Positions 52,404-60,920 of a DNA stretch of 64,000 nt are shown piece by piece. A program made the translations under genes and the position numbers. Numbering within the stretch: position 1 is the stretch's first letter; each line of letters begins with the position of its first letter. The stretch comes from Clostridiales bacterium (GTDB lineage Bacteria; Bacillota; Clostridia; Peptostreptococcales; Acidaminobacteraceae), in assembly GCA_016342415.1 (NCBI GenBank), contig JAEIOD010000017.1:35741-99740 (forward strand), in the 5' to 3' direction. Below the pieces are notes generated by a model. That model made no database searches, was not told the origin of the DNA, and saw nothing but the letters and a program-made list of their open reading frames with translations.

Positions 52404-53483
52404 TCACTTCAATTTAAAAGCAAACTTTTGCCAAGGTAAAATAGTATCTAAGAGATACAATTCGTCTTCTACAACTCTACCCACAACACTTGTTTTGCCT
52501 GTGTTTTTCATGTCTTTTAAAGCAATCTGAAGTTCTCCAGCATATCTTTTATAAAGAGATGAATCAATTAATATATCACCTTTTTTAATATCTCGAGTAT
52601 GAACCGGTTTAAAGTACTCATTTTTGTATTTCACTCTAGATTGAGTTGAACGAATCATATACTCACTGACGTCACCTCTATTAAAATGAAACTCATCCAG
52701 TACAATTGTCTTTTCAATGTCTCCAAGATTTTCTGTTAAAGTCACATCAAAGGTAAGCACTTCTTTATTTATGTCACTTAAAGCCTTTAATTCTTCTTCA
52801 CTCGCAAAACAATTGGCTATGATGACATCATCGATTAACCCTGTATTAAAGAGTTCTTTTGCTTGTGTTACCATATCCATATCTCTGTGGTGTTCTAATG
52901 TACACAAACCATCCGTTACTTGCCACGGACCATAAGTTGCATTTTTTGATGAAACAAAAGCAGCTGTTTTAATGCCAAATTCCTTAAACTGTTCTGAACA
53001 GCTTAAAAAATGTTTATATGACAATCCCGTATATCTATGAGGATAGAAATTATGACATCCGTATAAATTTTCTTTAATCGGCTGATAACTGAGAATTGTC
53101 TCTAGATATCTAGTACCGTTGGACATATTAATTTCTATCTTAAGTCCATACGGATTACAGGTCATGATACTTTCTTCATTACCGGAAAAACCCAAGTCCA
53201 ACCGGATACCGGAAAGACCCAGTTCATAGAAGAACTTAAGATCTGTTATTTCAACACCCAACATGTTAAAAACATCAGGACTCACATCTGCTATAACTTC
53301 GATATTGTAACTGTTTGCTACATCGATTATTTTTTTGAAATCACCGAGTACTTCTTTGCTTTCAATCGAGATCAAACAGGTAAATATTCTTTTGTAACCA
53401 TATTTACCTGCTAAATCCACATAACTTATAATTTCTTCAAGCGGACTATGTCCTGGATAGATCGAAATACCTAATCTTCTCAT
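52404..53483 (-). CDS. MupG/DUF871 family 6-phospho-glycosidase-like protein
   Basis: A 359-residue TIM-barrel protein beginning MRRLGISIYPGHSPLEEIIS, with ADVSPDVFNMLG, the central segment LSGIRLDLGFSGNEE and the C-terminal cyclophilin-like domain (VHTRDIKKGDILIDSSLYKR). This is the DUF871 family, which includes MupG, a 6-phospho-MurNAc glycosidase in Staphylococcus. With a lactose/cellobiose-type PTS, it probably hydrolyses an imported phosphorylated disaccharide. The start overlaps the IIA stop by 4 bases. Confidence 0.88.
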   Translation of the reverse strand: MRRLGISIYPGHSPLEEIISYVDLAGKYGYKRIFTCLISIESKEVLGDFKKIIDVANSYNIEVIADVSPDVFNMLGVEITDLKFFYELGLSGIRLDLGFSGNEESIMTCNPYGLKIEINMSNGTRYLETILSYQPIKENLYGCHNFYPHRYTGLSYKHFLSCSEQFKEFGIKTAAFVSSKNATYGPWQVTDGLCTLEHHRDMDMVTQAKELFNTGLIDDVIIANCFASEEELKALSDINKEVLTFDVTLTENLGDIEKTIVLDEFHFNRGDVSEYMIRSTQSRVKYKNEYFKPVHTRDIKKGDILIDSSLYKRYAGELQIALKDMKNTGKTSVVGRVVEDELYLLDTILPWQKFAFKLK

Positions 53484-53788
53484 GACTGACCAACTCTTTC
53501 ATATAAATCAATAAATTCTTTAGCCAAATCTTTCATCATTATCGCGTTCATTAAATGATCTTGCGCATGTACGAGTAATATTGAAATTTCAATCTTCTCA
53601 CCTTTTGCTTCGCTCTGAATTAAAGATGTTTGGCTTCTGTGAGCTTCCTTTAAATTATCTTCTGCCTCTTTTATAGCTTCTCTTGCATTTACCATATCAC
53701 CAGTTTTAGCAAATTGAATGGCTTCCATAGAATGACTTTTAGCACTCCCGCTTGCCGTAATTAAACCAAATATAATCATCTCGTCCAT
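53480..53788 (-). CDS. PTS lactose/cellobiose-type IIA component
   Basis: A 102-residue, three-helix IIA protein of the Lac family. The active His lies in ISILLVHAQDHLMNAIM (about residues 74-79), and GLITASGSAKSHSMEAIQFA precedes. It receives phosphate from HPr and passes it to IIB. It lies 10 bases after the IIB gene and overlaps the next gene by 4 bases. Confidence 0.93.
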   Translation of the reverse strand: MDEMIIFGLITASGSAKSHSMEAIQFAKTGDMVNAREAIKEAEDNLKEAHRSQTSLIQSEAKGEKIEISILLVHAQDHLMNAIMMKDLAKEFIDLYERVGQS

Positions 53789-53798
53789 TGTAATCTCC

Positions 53799-54104
53799 TT
53801 ATTCAGTCAATGCTATAGCTGCATCTAATACGGCATCGCCGTTCATAGTACCGTAATGTATACTATTAATAACTTCAACTGGCACTCCTTTTGACTCCAA
53901 TTCTGCACTCAGTTTCTTTTTAAGGTATCTAACTTGTGGTCCTAATAGCAATACACTGATGTTATCGAAATGATTGCTAGCTTCAATTTCAGAAACTGCA
54001 AATATTTTTACATCCAATCCACGCTTTTCTGCTGCTTTTTCCATTTTTACTACAAGTAAACTTGTTGACATTCCTGCACAACATACCAACATGATATCTT
54101 TCAT
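53799..54104 (-). CDS. PTS lactose/cellobiose-type IIB component
   Basis: A 101-residue IIB protein. The N terminus [20 protein letters not shown] has the phosphorylation Cys (Cys8 or 9) followed by the phosphate loop AGMSTS, as in CelA/LicB. It relays phosphate to sugar bound at IIC. It sits between HPr and IIA in the operon. Confidence 0.93.
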   Translation of the reverse strand: MKDIMLVCCAGMSTSLLVVKMEKAAEKRGLDVKIFAVSEIEASNHFDNISVLLLGPQVRYLKKKLSAELESKGVPVEVINSIHYGTMNGDAVLDAAIALTE

Positions 54105-54113
54105 TACAACCTC

Positions 54114-54380
54114 CTATTGATGTTTCAGCACTTCCTCAATTAATGTTTTCATGGCTTCTATTGCTATATCTTCATCATCGCCTGTACATGTAACTGTGAT
54201 TTCATCCAAGTATGAAACCCCTAATCCAAGGATACCAATAATGCTTTTGGCATTGATTTCCGCACCGGCTTTTTCTATAAATATCTCTGATTCGAATTGT
54301 TGTGCTTTTGCAACCAATGTACTTGCAGGTCTAGCATGTAATCCAGATTGGCTTTCTATTGTTACTGTAACTTTTTTCAT
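54114..54380 (-). CDS. ptsH: HPr, histidine-containing phosphocarrier protein
   Basis: An 88-residue HPr. Phospho-His15 is in QSGLHARPASTLV and the regulatory Ser46 in NAKSIIGILGLG, so HPr kinase could act on it. It begins the second transcription unit of the PTS locus, just after a -24/-12 promoter. RBS GAGGAGG precedes the ATG. Confidence 0.95.
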   Translation of the reverse strand: MKKVTVTIESQSGLHARPASTLVAKAQQFESEIFIEKAGAEINAKSIIGILGLGVSYLDEITVTCTGDDEDIAIEAMKTLIEEVLKHQ

Positions 54381-54405
54381 TGTACTTCCTCCTCACAGTA
54401 TTATA

Positions 54406-54423
54406 AAGCATAAAACATGCCAA
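54406..54423 (-). promoter_or_regulatory. Sigma-54 promoter of the ptsH unit
   Basis: The reverse strand reads TTGGCATGTTTTATGCTT: GG (54421-54420) and GC (54409-54408) are exactly 10 bases apart, as required for RpoN. It lies 26 bases before the HPr start. Only the TTGC box is imperfect (ATGC). Confidence 0.82.
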
Positions 54424-54490
54424 CTTTAAAACCCTCTATAACACTGCATTTAACTCTATTCTGTACCCTATCAAAACACTGTGCTATCAG

Positions 54491-54518
54491 TTACACACTA
54501 ACATCCTATTACACACTA
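54491..54518. promoter_or_regulatory. Paired activator sites TTACACACTA upstream of ptsH
   Basis: TTACACACTA occurs at 54491-54500 and 54509-54518, about 85-100 bases upstream of the -24/-12 promoter. The same element (as TAGTGTGTAA) occurs twice upstream of the IIC promoter. The second copy overlaps the end of the activator gene. These are probable enhancer sites for the LevR-type activator. Confidence 0.75.
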
Positions 54519-57220
54519 TTTTTATTTTCTATGAACATTTTACATAAGTATGCAACTTCATCATCAATGATTTGTAGTTGATAATAATCTTCTATGCTAT
54601 TCAGACAACTTTTCAGTTGAATGAATTCTCTACTGTATTTACTCATGAACTCATCCAAATCTGGAAAATTGGTCTCTGCCTGTTCTTTGATTAATTTCTC
54701 TATTAAAAATGACATATGAAGAATAATTCCTGTTTTAACTTCAAGTGCTACTTTTATTTGTAATTCTATTTCAACTTCGTTAATAAAATTCCTTAAGTTA
54801 CCCATAAGTTGTTCAACATTTGTCACTGTAATATGTTCTTTCAAAGATTTGATAATCTTATAGTAACCATCTTCTTCAGATATTATATTTTCAAGCATCG
54901 GTATCCCTTTACCACTAAATACGTCTACAGCTGATATAAAAGGTATACCACTAATATCAATATCTATAGTCCCAACTAAAGCCAGTAATCTATACTCTTT
55001 TCTAAAGTCATCTATCTTTTTCAAATATTCCTTCCGATTAAGAATATTTATAGATTCTATCCTGACATGTTCCAAATGATCAACTCGGTCAACTATAATC
55101 TGTTTTAATTTTTCCGAAGCACCTTCACCAGTAAAACAAGCGGTTAAAATAAGGCTTTCCTTGTCATGTTTTCTTTTCCGTTTCGATCTTCTATTTCTTC
55201 TTTGCATTTCACGACACGAGTTGTATATTTCATTGATATCTCTTCCGAGTTCCGCTTTTCTACAAGCCTCTAAAACGATTGGAGTGCTGACCATATCCAC
55301 CGTCTTGATCACTAAACCCGTTTCCTCATAGATCATTTCTCCAAAATTGCACAAAGAACCCATGTCAACAAGCATTAAAATACCGTCATAACGTTTTAGC
55401 TTCAACACTTCTAGTTTAACAATTTCATACATCGCTTCAGCCTTCATACTCAATGACATATCAAGTCCAATAACATGTTCAGCATCTACAAGCGATTTTG
55501 CAACCTGTACCATACTTGTGGCCGTAGAATTTCCATGCGCTATGACCATAACATAAACACCATTCTCATCTAAATGATCCAATTGAATGCCATCTGATGC
55601 AAGAAACATAGTTAAATAACCAATTTCATCTAACGGTACTTGAATATCAAAATCACGATCAATTAGTTTGGCAACTTCCATCGCAACCATAAATTCCGCT
55701 TCATATTGCACACGTATGAAATTCAGTTTTGGATGGTAGATACGTTTTCCATCACGTATCCGTTCAATGCTTGAATGTAAATGCAGTGACAAACCAAAGA
55801 AAATTTTATCGTCATAAACACGACTTAACTTCTCAGATGCATACTCCATTATCTTTGCAACTGTATCTATAACTGCTTCATCAACAATCCCAATCAATTC
55901 TTCTCTTTTGAATTTTGTTGGTAAATTGCCAATATATTTTTTAAAATAACTATCAATATCAATATTCAGTAATTGATTAATTTCACCATCATCCATACCG
56001 GTCGCTTTTAAAGACTCTACTTTATCTTCTATCATTTTATAGAAGTAAGTACCTTCTTCTTTTAACATATTATCGTCTACATATACTGTTTTATCTTCAT
56101 TAAAGTAGAATCTAAGAATATCACCTTTGTGTTTCAGAAGCTGATCAATTTCATCTCTATTTTCTTTAATCTTCATCATGCCTCTTTTAACATGATGCGG
56201 TAAGTCCATCTGAGTGATTAAAATATAACTTTCTTCCTGAGATTTATAATTCAAGAATGCTTTGGCACAGGCCAATTGAATATCACTCTTAAGTTGACCA
56301 ATATTATTCATACATTCATACAATAAGAAGGAAATCAATGAATTCTTATTGATATAAATACTTTTGTTGATACGTTTTGATTCTTCGTTTATAAATACTT
56401 GAACCAACTGAAACCGTTCTTCAATTAACCGTTCAGATAATGACGGTAATAAAATGGTCATTGGTATACGTCGAGTAAATGTTTTAAGCAAATAAGAGCT
56501 TGGATCTTCTGTCGTTGCTGCAATAATCTGTACATCTGCAGACAACACTTTATCTGTCTCTCCAAGCGGCCTGAATGAGCCTTTGTCAATAAACGTAAAT
56601 AACATTTCCTGACCTTCTGGAGACAATCTATGAACCTCATCCAAAAATAAAATACCTTGATCTGCCTTTAATAACAAACCATCTTTATCTTTATCCGCTC
56701 CAGTAAACGCACCTTTTTTTACACCAAATATCTGTGCAACCAACAGTTGTGGATTGGATGCATAATCTGCACAGTTAAAATGTATAAAGGGTGCTGACTC
56801 TTCCAACATTTTTACTTCTATAGCAAACTGAAACATATGTTCAGCAAACATCGATTTACCAACACCCGTTTCTCCCAATAACAATGTATGAAGACCTCTT
56901 GGCGGATAAAAAATTGCTGCTTTTGCTTGTTGTATTGGTATTTGTAATGACAAACTTGATCCAATCATTCGATCAAAACTGTTGGCGAAGGTTACATCTA
57001 CACCTCTTACATCAATTTGACGATCCGATTTTGTTTTAAATCTAACCGGTCTGCCTTCAAACTTCTCTACACGGTTTTCATCACATAAAGTATTGAGGTA
57101 TCGACTAACATTTGAACGATCAGTATCTATCATCTCACTTATTTCTTGCGCAGATACACCATACTCTGAAGTTTTCTCCAATTTTTCAAGAACCTCGTAA
57201 ATTTGTTCAACTCGTTTCAT
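54509..57220 (-). CDS. LevR-type sigma-54-dependent transcriptional activator with PTS regulation domains
   Basis: A 903-residue activator. Order: winged helix (1-60, GVSAQEISEMIDTDRSNVSR), AAA+ domain (75-320) with Walker A LLLGETGVGKSMF, the RpoN-contacting GAFTGA loop, LFLDEVHRL and arginine-finger region; PRD1 (about 440-545), a mannose IIA-like domain (about 562-690, VYVMVIAHGNSTATSM with phospho-His), a IIB-like domain (about 705-790, LTACFTGEGASEKL), and PRD2 (about 800-900). Phosphorylation by HPr or EII sets its activity. It drives the two -24/-12 promoters of this locus. It lies between IIC and HPr. Confidence 0.95.
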   Translation of the reverse strand: MKRVEQIYEVLEKLEKTSEYGVSAQEISEMIDTDRSNVSRYLNTLCDENRVEKFEGRPVRFKTKSDRQIDVRGVDVTFANSFDRMIGSSLSLQIPIQQAKAAIFYPPRGLHTLLLGETGVGKSMFAEHMFQFAIEVKMLEESAPFIHFNCADYASNPQLLVAQIFGVKKGAFTGADKDKDGLLLKADQGILFLDEVHRLSPEGQEMLFTFIDKGSFRPLGETDKVLSADVQIIAATTEDPSSYLLKTFTRRIPMTILLPSLSERLIEERFQLVQVFINEESKRINKSIYINKNSLISFLLYECMNNIGQLKSDIQLACAKAFLNYKSQEESYILITQMDLPHHVKRGMMKIKENRDEIDQLLKHKGDILRFYFNEDKTVYVDDNMLKEEGTYFYKMIEDKVESLKATGMDDGEINQLLNIDIDSYFKKYIGNLPTKFKREELIGIVDEAVIDTVAKIMEYASEKLSRVYDDKIFFGLSLHLHSSIERIRDGKRIYHPKLNFIRVQYEAEFMVAMEVAKLIDRDFDIQVPLDEIGYLTMFLASDGIQLDHLDENGVYVMVIAHGNSTATSMVQVAKSLVDAEHVIGLDMSLSMKAEAMYEIVKLEVLKLKRYDGILMLVDMGSLCNFGEMIYEETGLVIKTVDMVSTPIVLEACRKAELGRDINEIYNSCREMQRRNRRSKRKRKHDKESLILTACFTGEGASEKLKQIIVDRVDHLEHVRIESINILNRKEYLKKIDDFRKEYRLLALVGTIDIDISGIPFISAVDVFSGKGIPMLENIISEEDGYYKIIKSLKEHITVTNVEQLMGNLRNFINEVEIELQIKVALEVKTGIILHMSFLIEKLIKEQAETNFPDLDEFMSKYSREFIQLKSCLNSIEDYYQLQIIDDEVAYLCKMFIENKNSV

Positions 57221-57338
57221 CTATACCTCCAATTTAAAAATAAAATGCCTATAACCATTATAACATTACTACTTCTAAAAAGTGGTTAAGGATGCAACGA
57301 ATTGCATCCCAACCAAACTTATAATATTTTAATGTGAA

Positions 57339-58598
57339 TTACTGTACATTATCAATTTTCTCAGCAATAAATACAAATGGTAAATAGATTACAAATGCAA
57401 TTGCCAAGTTAACTATAGATAACAAACCACCCATAATTGAACCACCTGTTGCCAAGTATCCACCTAATACTGGTGGTGTTGTCCAAGGCACCATAACCGT
57501 TGTTAACGGTACTATTCCAATAGCGGTCGTCACATATGCAACAATCGTTAAAATGACTGGTGTGATAATGAATGGAATAAAGAATACTGGACTTAATACG
57601 ATTGGTAAACCAAAGATTACCGGCTCGTTAATATTGAATAATCCTGGTGCAAGACCTAATTTTGCAATATCTCTTAAATCTTTTCTTCTCTTAGAAGCTA
57701 CAAATATCGCGCCTAATAATGCAATTGTCGTACCTGATCCTCCCATGTATACAAAAGCATCAAAGAAAGGCTTTGTAACAATAAACGCGCCTGTACCAGC
57801 AGCATTTGCTTCTAATGCTGGCAGGTATAATGATTGCATCAGTGGCTCTAATATATTTGAACCATGCAATCCAAAGAACCATAAGAAATGGTTAAAGAAC
57901 GCAACTGCAATAGCAGCAGGCAAGGTGTTTGCCATACCGATTAATGGTCTTTGAATAGTATTCATTACAAATTCCATAATATTTGGTGTGTTGAATGCCT
58001 CAACCCAAATTAATTTAATTACAGAAACTGCAACAACCGTGATTAAAGAGGGTAACAGTGCAGCAAATGATCTAGCGACAGCCGGTGGAACACCTTCGGG
58101 TAACTTGATGATTAACTTGTCATTACCAAATAATCTTGTGAATAATTCAGCTACGAATAAACCATTAAATATTGCTACAAATAACGAACTTGTTCCTGCC
58201 CATGCATTTGGAAGACCCCATCCAAGACCCTCACCCATACCAGGCATCAAAATAATAAATGTTGCAAAACCCAATATACCAGTTGCCAATTCATTAGCGC
58301 CTTTGTTTTTGGCAAATGCATAAGGAATTGTGAATGCAATTAGGTATGACATAATCATAAATGATCCTGTCCAAATATTACCGTTGGTTGATCTAATATA
58401 ACCACCAACAGTTGTGTCTAGAAACTTAGTCCACGCTTCAATCGGAAATACGTTGATTAATACTGCAAATGATCCTGCGATGATTAATGGCATAATAGCT
58501 ATAAATCCATCTCTGATTGCTACCAAGTGTTTTTGTGAACCTACTTTAGCAGCAAATGGTACGAAATATTCTTCAAACCATCTTAATAAACCTTTCAT
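57339..58598 (-). CDS. PTS lactose/cellobiose-type IIC component
   Basis: A 419-residue membrane permease with about ten hydrophobic helices, starting MKGLLRWFEEYFVPFAAKVG. The family motifs GFIAIMPLIIAGSFAVL and GLAPGLFNINEPVIFGLPIV (about 325-345, containing the NEP sugar-phosphorylation region) identify a CelB-like IIC. It imports a disaccharide that is phosphorylated by IIB. Its own -24/-12 promoter lies 70 bases upstream. The activator gene follows 118 bases downstream. Confidence 0.95.
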   Translation of the reverse strand: MKGLLRWFEEYFVPFAAKVGSQKHLVAIRDGFIAIMPLIIAGSFAVLINVFPIEAWTKFLDTTVGGYIRSTNGNIWTGSFMIMSYLIAFTIPYAFAKNKGANELATGILGFATFIILMPGMGEGLGWGLPNAWAGTSSLFVAIFNGLFVAELFTRLFGNDKLIIKLPEGVPPAVARSFAALLPSLITVVAVSVIKLIWVEAFNTPNIMEFVMNTIQRPLIGMANTLPAAIAVAFFNHFLWFFGLHGSNILEPLMQSLYLPALEANAAGTGAFIVTKPFFDAFVYMGGSGTTIALLGAIFVASKRRKDLRDIAKLGLAPGLFNINEPVIFGLPIVLSPVFFIPFIITPVILTIVAYVTTAIGIVPLTTVMVPWTTPPVLGGYLATGGSIMGGLLSIVNLAIAFVIYLPFVFIAEKIDNVQ

Positions 58599-58670
58599 GT
58601 AAACCTCCCTAAAAAACTATAATTGCACTTTCGTACATTACAGAACTAAATATTCTGTCATTCTTAATAA

Positions 58671-58689
58671 GAGCAAGAGCCGTGCCAAC
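58671..58689 (-). promoter_or_regulatory. Sigma-54 promoter of the IIC gene
   Basis: The reverse strand reads TTGGCACGGCTCTTGCT, a full match to TGGCACGNNNNTTGCW with GG (58686-58685) and GC (58674-58673) 10 bases apart. It lies about 73 bases before the IIC start. Confidence 0.92.
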
Positions 58690-58792
58690 TATAGCTTCTT
58701 CGAAAATTCGTTGTCTTTTATTTCGTAAGCATTGATATATCAAGGTTTTACCCTGAGTTAAACAGTAGTAAACACTTTTACATTCTGTATTA

Positions 58793-58837
58793 TAGTGTGT
58801 AATTACATCCAAGCATAGTGTGTAATCATTACACAGA
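58793..58837. promoter_or_regulatory. Paired activator sites TAGTGTGTAA upstream of IIC
   Basis: TAGTGTGTAA occurs at 58793-58802 and 58816-58825, followed by an inverted ATTACACA at 58828-58835. This matches the sites upstream of ptsH and lies 105-150 bases upstream of the -24/-12 promoter, a typical enhancer distance. The stretch between promoter and sites shows nothing else. Confidence 0.75.
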
Positions 58838-58860
58838 AAAGAGATTGCCTAAGCAATCTC

Positions 58861-59649
58861 TTATACATTTTCAATTATAAAGTAATTATCCCACCAGATT
58901 TCAATCGCTTCTTCCAACTCATCTCCTGAATACAAACGGTCTTTACCTTTAGGCGACCCATCAGAATAAGTTTCTCCCCAACAATTTGAGTCGTACACTT
59001 CAAAGAACAATCTGCCTTTTATATAAGTATACCCTTTAACGATTAAAAAGTGACCCCCGTCATAGTCATAAAACTTTCCGAAATACGAGTTTTTCTCATC
59101 TTTTTCTTCAATGTATGATGTATCAATACATAACAAGATGATATGACCTGCATTCAACGTATCCACAAGTTCAAAAGTACCATCGTATTCATCTACTGAA
59201 AATGAGATTTTATGTTTTTTAAAAAAGTCCTTGATATCATCTGTATACCACCACCCGCCAGAAGAACGAAATTCACCTCTTGCTTCCTGTGGTGTGAGTT
59301 CAAAATCTTTATCTTGCCACAATGCAGCCATAACAGAAGCTGATGGACCGCAATTATTACCACCATGAGTGCCTGTATCACCTTGATCAATATACCAATT
59401 ATAAGGTCTTTCATTACTTACATTCAACAGTGTCTCTGCTTCTGATAAGTAAATATTGTTTTTCTCTAAATCCCTTAAAATATCTATATTTAACGCTTCC
59501 AATGAATCAATAGGTATATAAATCGATTGACCTTGAGTGATTGTGGATACTGCCTTTAAATTTATAAAAACGGTACTGTCTCTACTCGAGGTACTGTCAG
59601 TTGAGCATCCTACCAGTAAAATTATTATCAATAGAATATATTTCTTCAT
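58861..59649 (-). CDS. C39-like papain-fold lipoprotein
   Basis: About 262 residues from the ATG at 59649 (AGAGGAG 8 bases before; a GTG at 59658 lies in that RBS). The lipoprotein signal MKKYILLIIILLVGCSTDST has lipobox LVGC. The papain-like fold has catalytic Cys in GGNNCGPSASVMAAL (about 107), His in YDGGHFLIVKGYTY (about 207) and Asp/Asn in FEVYDSNCWGETY. It resembles the C39-like_2/BtrH group, secreted cysteine peptidases or transglutaminase-like proteins. Target unknown. It stands alone. Confidence 0.8.
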   Translation of the reverse strand: MKKYILLIIILLVGCSTDSTSSRDSTVFINLKAVSTITQGQSIYIPIDSLEALNIDILRDLEKNNIYLSEAETLLNVSNERPYNWYIDQGDTGTHGGNNCGPSASVMAALWQDKDFELTPQEARGEFRSSGGWWYTDDIKDFFKKHKISFSVDEYDGTFELVDTLNAGHIILLCIDTSYIEEKDEKNSYFGKFYDYDGGHFLIVKGYTYIKGRLFFEVYDSNCWGETYSDGSPKGKDRLYSGDELEEAIEIWWDNYFIIENV

Positions 59650-59699
59650 AAGTATCACTCCTCTTTTTACATATATACCATCTTAATTCAAATTTTATG

Positions 59700-59727
59700 C
59701 AAAAAAAAACCCTGATAGACAGGGTTT
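59700..59727 (-). terminator. Terminator of the acidic lipoprotein gene
   Basis: AAACCCTG / CAGGGTTT with an ATAGA-type loop and a long T-run on the reverse strand lies just downstream of the lipoprotein stop. Confidence 0.9.
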
Positions 59728-59738
59728 AGTAATTCTTA

Positions 59739-60731
59739 TTAGTACATTTCGTTCATATCTAAAATTTCAGATGGATCTACTTCTGGTAATACGATTTCTT
59801 CAACACCACCGATATTGAAGTAATCCATAAATCCAGTTAATTTCATTGAAAACTCTTGACCAAGATCAGGATCTGCAAATGATATGTCAGCCACAAACTC
59901 AGTTTTGATTGTTTGATAGTCTGCATTAGCATACATTACAATTGAAAACTCATTGATTGTAATAGATTCTAAAGCTTTCTTTAACTCAGCTCTAGACTCT
60001 TCATTTGCCATTTCTTCTTGCATAAGAGCTATATCTTCTTCAGTCATAGTACCTAAGAATAATTCTTTTGCTTCTTCATCATTGATGATAAAATCAACAA
60101 ATGCAAAGATAACGTCATCAGCATCTGTTAAATCAACATTCATAGTTAATTTAGTTGCATCATGAGTTTCTTCGTTTACAACTACTTCTACAGTTTCCTT
60201 TGTATCATCTAATTTCACGATATCGTAAATTGAATACTCAGTTGACTCTTCAAATCTCTCTAAAATAGCTTTCACTTTTTCAGGATCTGGTTGAGAAATT
60301 GGTGTACCTGCTTGTTCAGCTAAAGTTTCTAAATCAGCTTTCAAGTAAGCATAACCCATAAACTGTTGTAATAGTGGTGCATGAATTAGGATTGTGTTAC
60401 CTGTAAGGTAAATATCTCCATTGATTGCCATACCCATACCAGTATCAATATCCATAGTCATTTTCATGTTTTCAGCATCTTTGATATCCCCAGTCATTGT
60501 AAGACCCATAGGACCCGCTAAACCCATTTCTTCCAAGCCAGTCATTTCTAAATCGAAATCTGCTAAGAATGAAGTGTTTGTCATTTCTTGACTAACTTCT
60601 TGTACTTTCTCAAATACTTCTTGAGTTGTCATTTCCTTGGCAGCTTCAACACCATCTTTGTCTTTGCCACATCCTACGAAAATACCAACAGCTAATGTTA
60701 ATATTAATAGTAATGATAATAATTTTTTCAT
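59739..60731 (-). CDS. Acidic lipoprotein (DUF6612/LppX-like pattern)
   Basis: A 330-residue exported lipoprotein: MKKLLSLLLILTLAVGIFVG then CGKDKDG (lipobox FVGC). The mature part is strongly acidic, with repeated beta strands such as LEMTGLEEMGLAGPMGLTMT and MKMTMDIDTGMGMAINGDIY, a layout seen in LolA/LppX- or DUF6612-like proteins that bind hydrophobic ligands. Similar proteins are common and abundant in Clostridia but have no assigned role. RBS AGGAG precedes the ATG. Confidence 0.75.
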   Translation of the reverse strand: MKKLLSLLLILTLAVGIFVGCGKDKDGVEAAKEMTTQEVFEKVQEVSQEMTNTSFLADFDLEMTGLEEMGLAGPMGLTMTGDIKDAENMKMTMDIDTGMGMAINGDIYLTGNTILIHAPLLQQFMGYAYLKADLETLAEQAGTPISQPDPEKVKAILERFEESTEYSIYDIVKLDDTKETVEVVVNEETHDATKLTMNVDLTDADDVIFAFVDFIINDEEAKELFLGTMTEEDIALMQEEMANEESRAELKKALESITINEFSIVMYANADYQTIKTEFVADISFADPDLGQEFSMKLTGFMDYFNIGGVEEIVLPEVDPSEILDMNEMY

Positions 60732-60887
60732 AATTTTTCTCCTTATCTTCTATTGCTCTTTTATGCTTCATTAGTATACTATACTAGGTTTTCAAAGTAT
60801 ATAATGAAACTATTAAATATTTATGAACTTATTTACACATATATTCTATCACAATTCTAGAAGAAATCATCATTTCTGCACCAAAAC

Positions 60888-60915
60888 GAAAAAAAGTGAC
60901 ACTAAATGTCACTTT
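60888..60915 (-). terminator. Terminator of hisC
   Basis: AAAGTGACA / TGTCACTTT with a CTAAA-type loop, followed by a T-run on the reverse strand, lies 6 bases beyond the hisC stop. Confidence 0.88.
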
Positions 60916-60920
60916 AATTA

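Noticed and set aside
58609..58812. 67-codon reverse reading frame upstream of IIC
   Set aside because: It contains the full-consensus sigma-54 promoter and an activator site of the IIC gene, and lacks an RBS.
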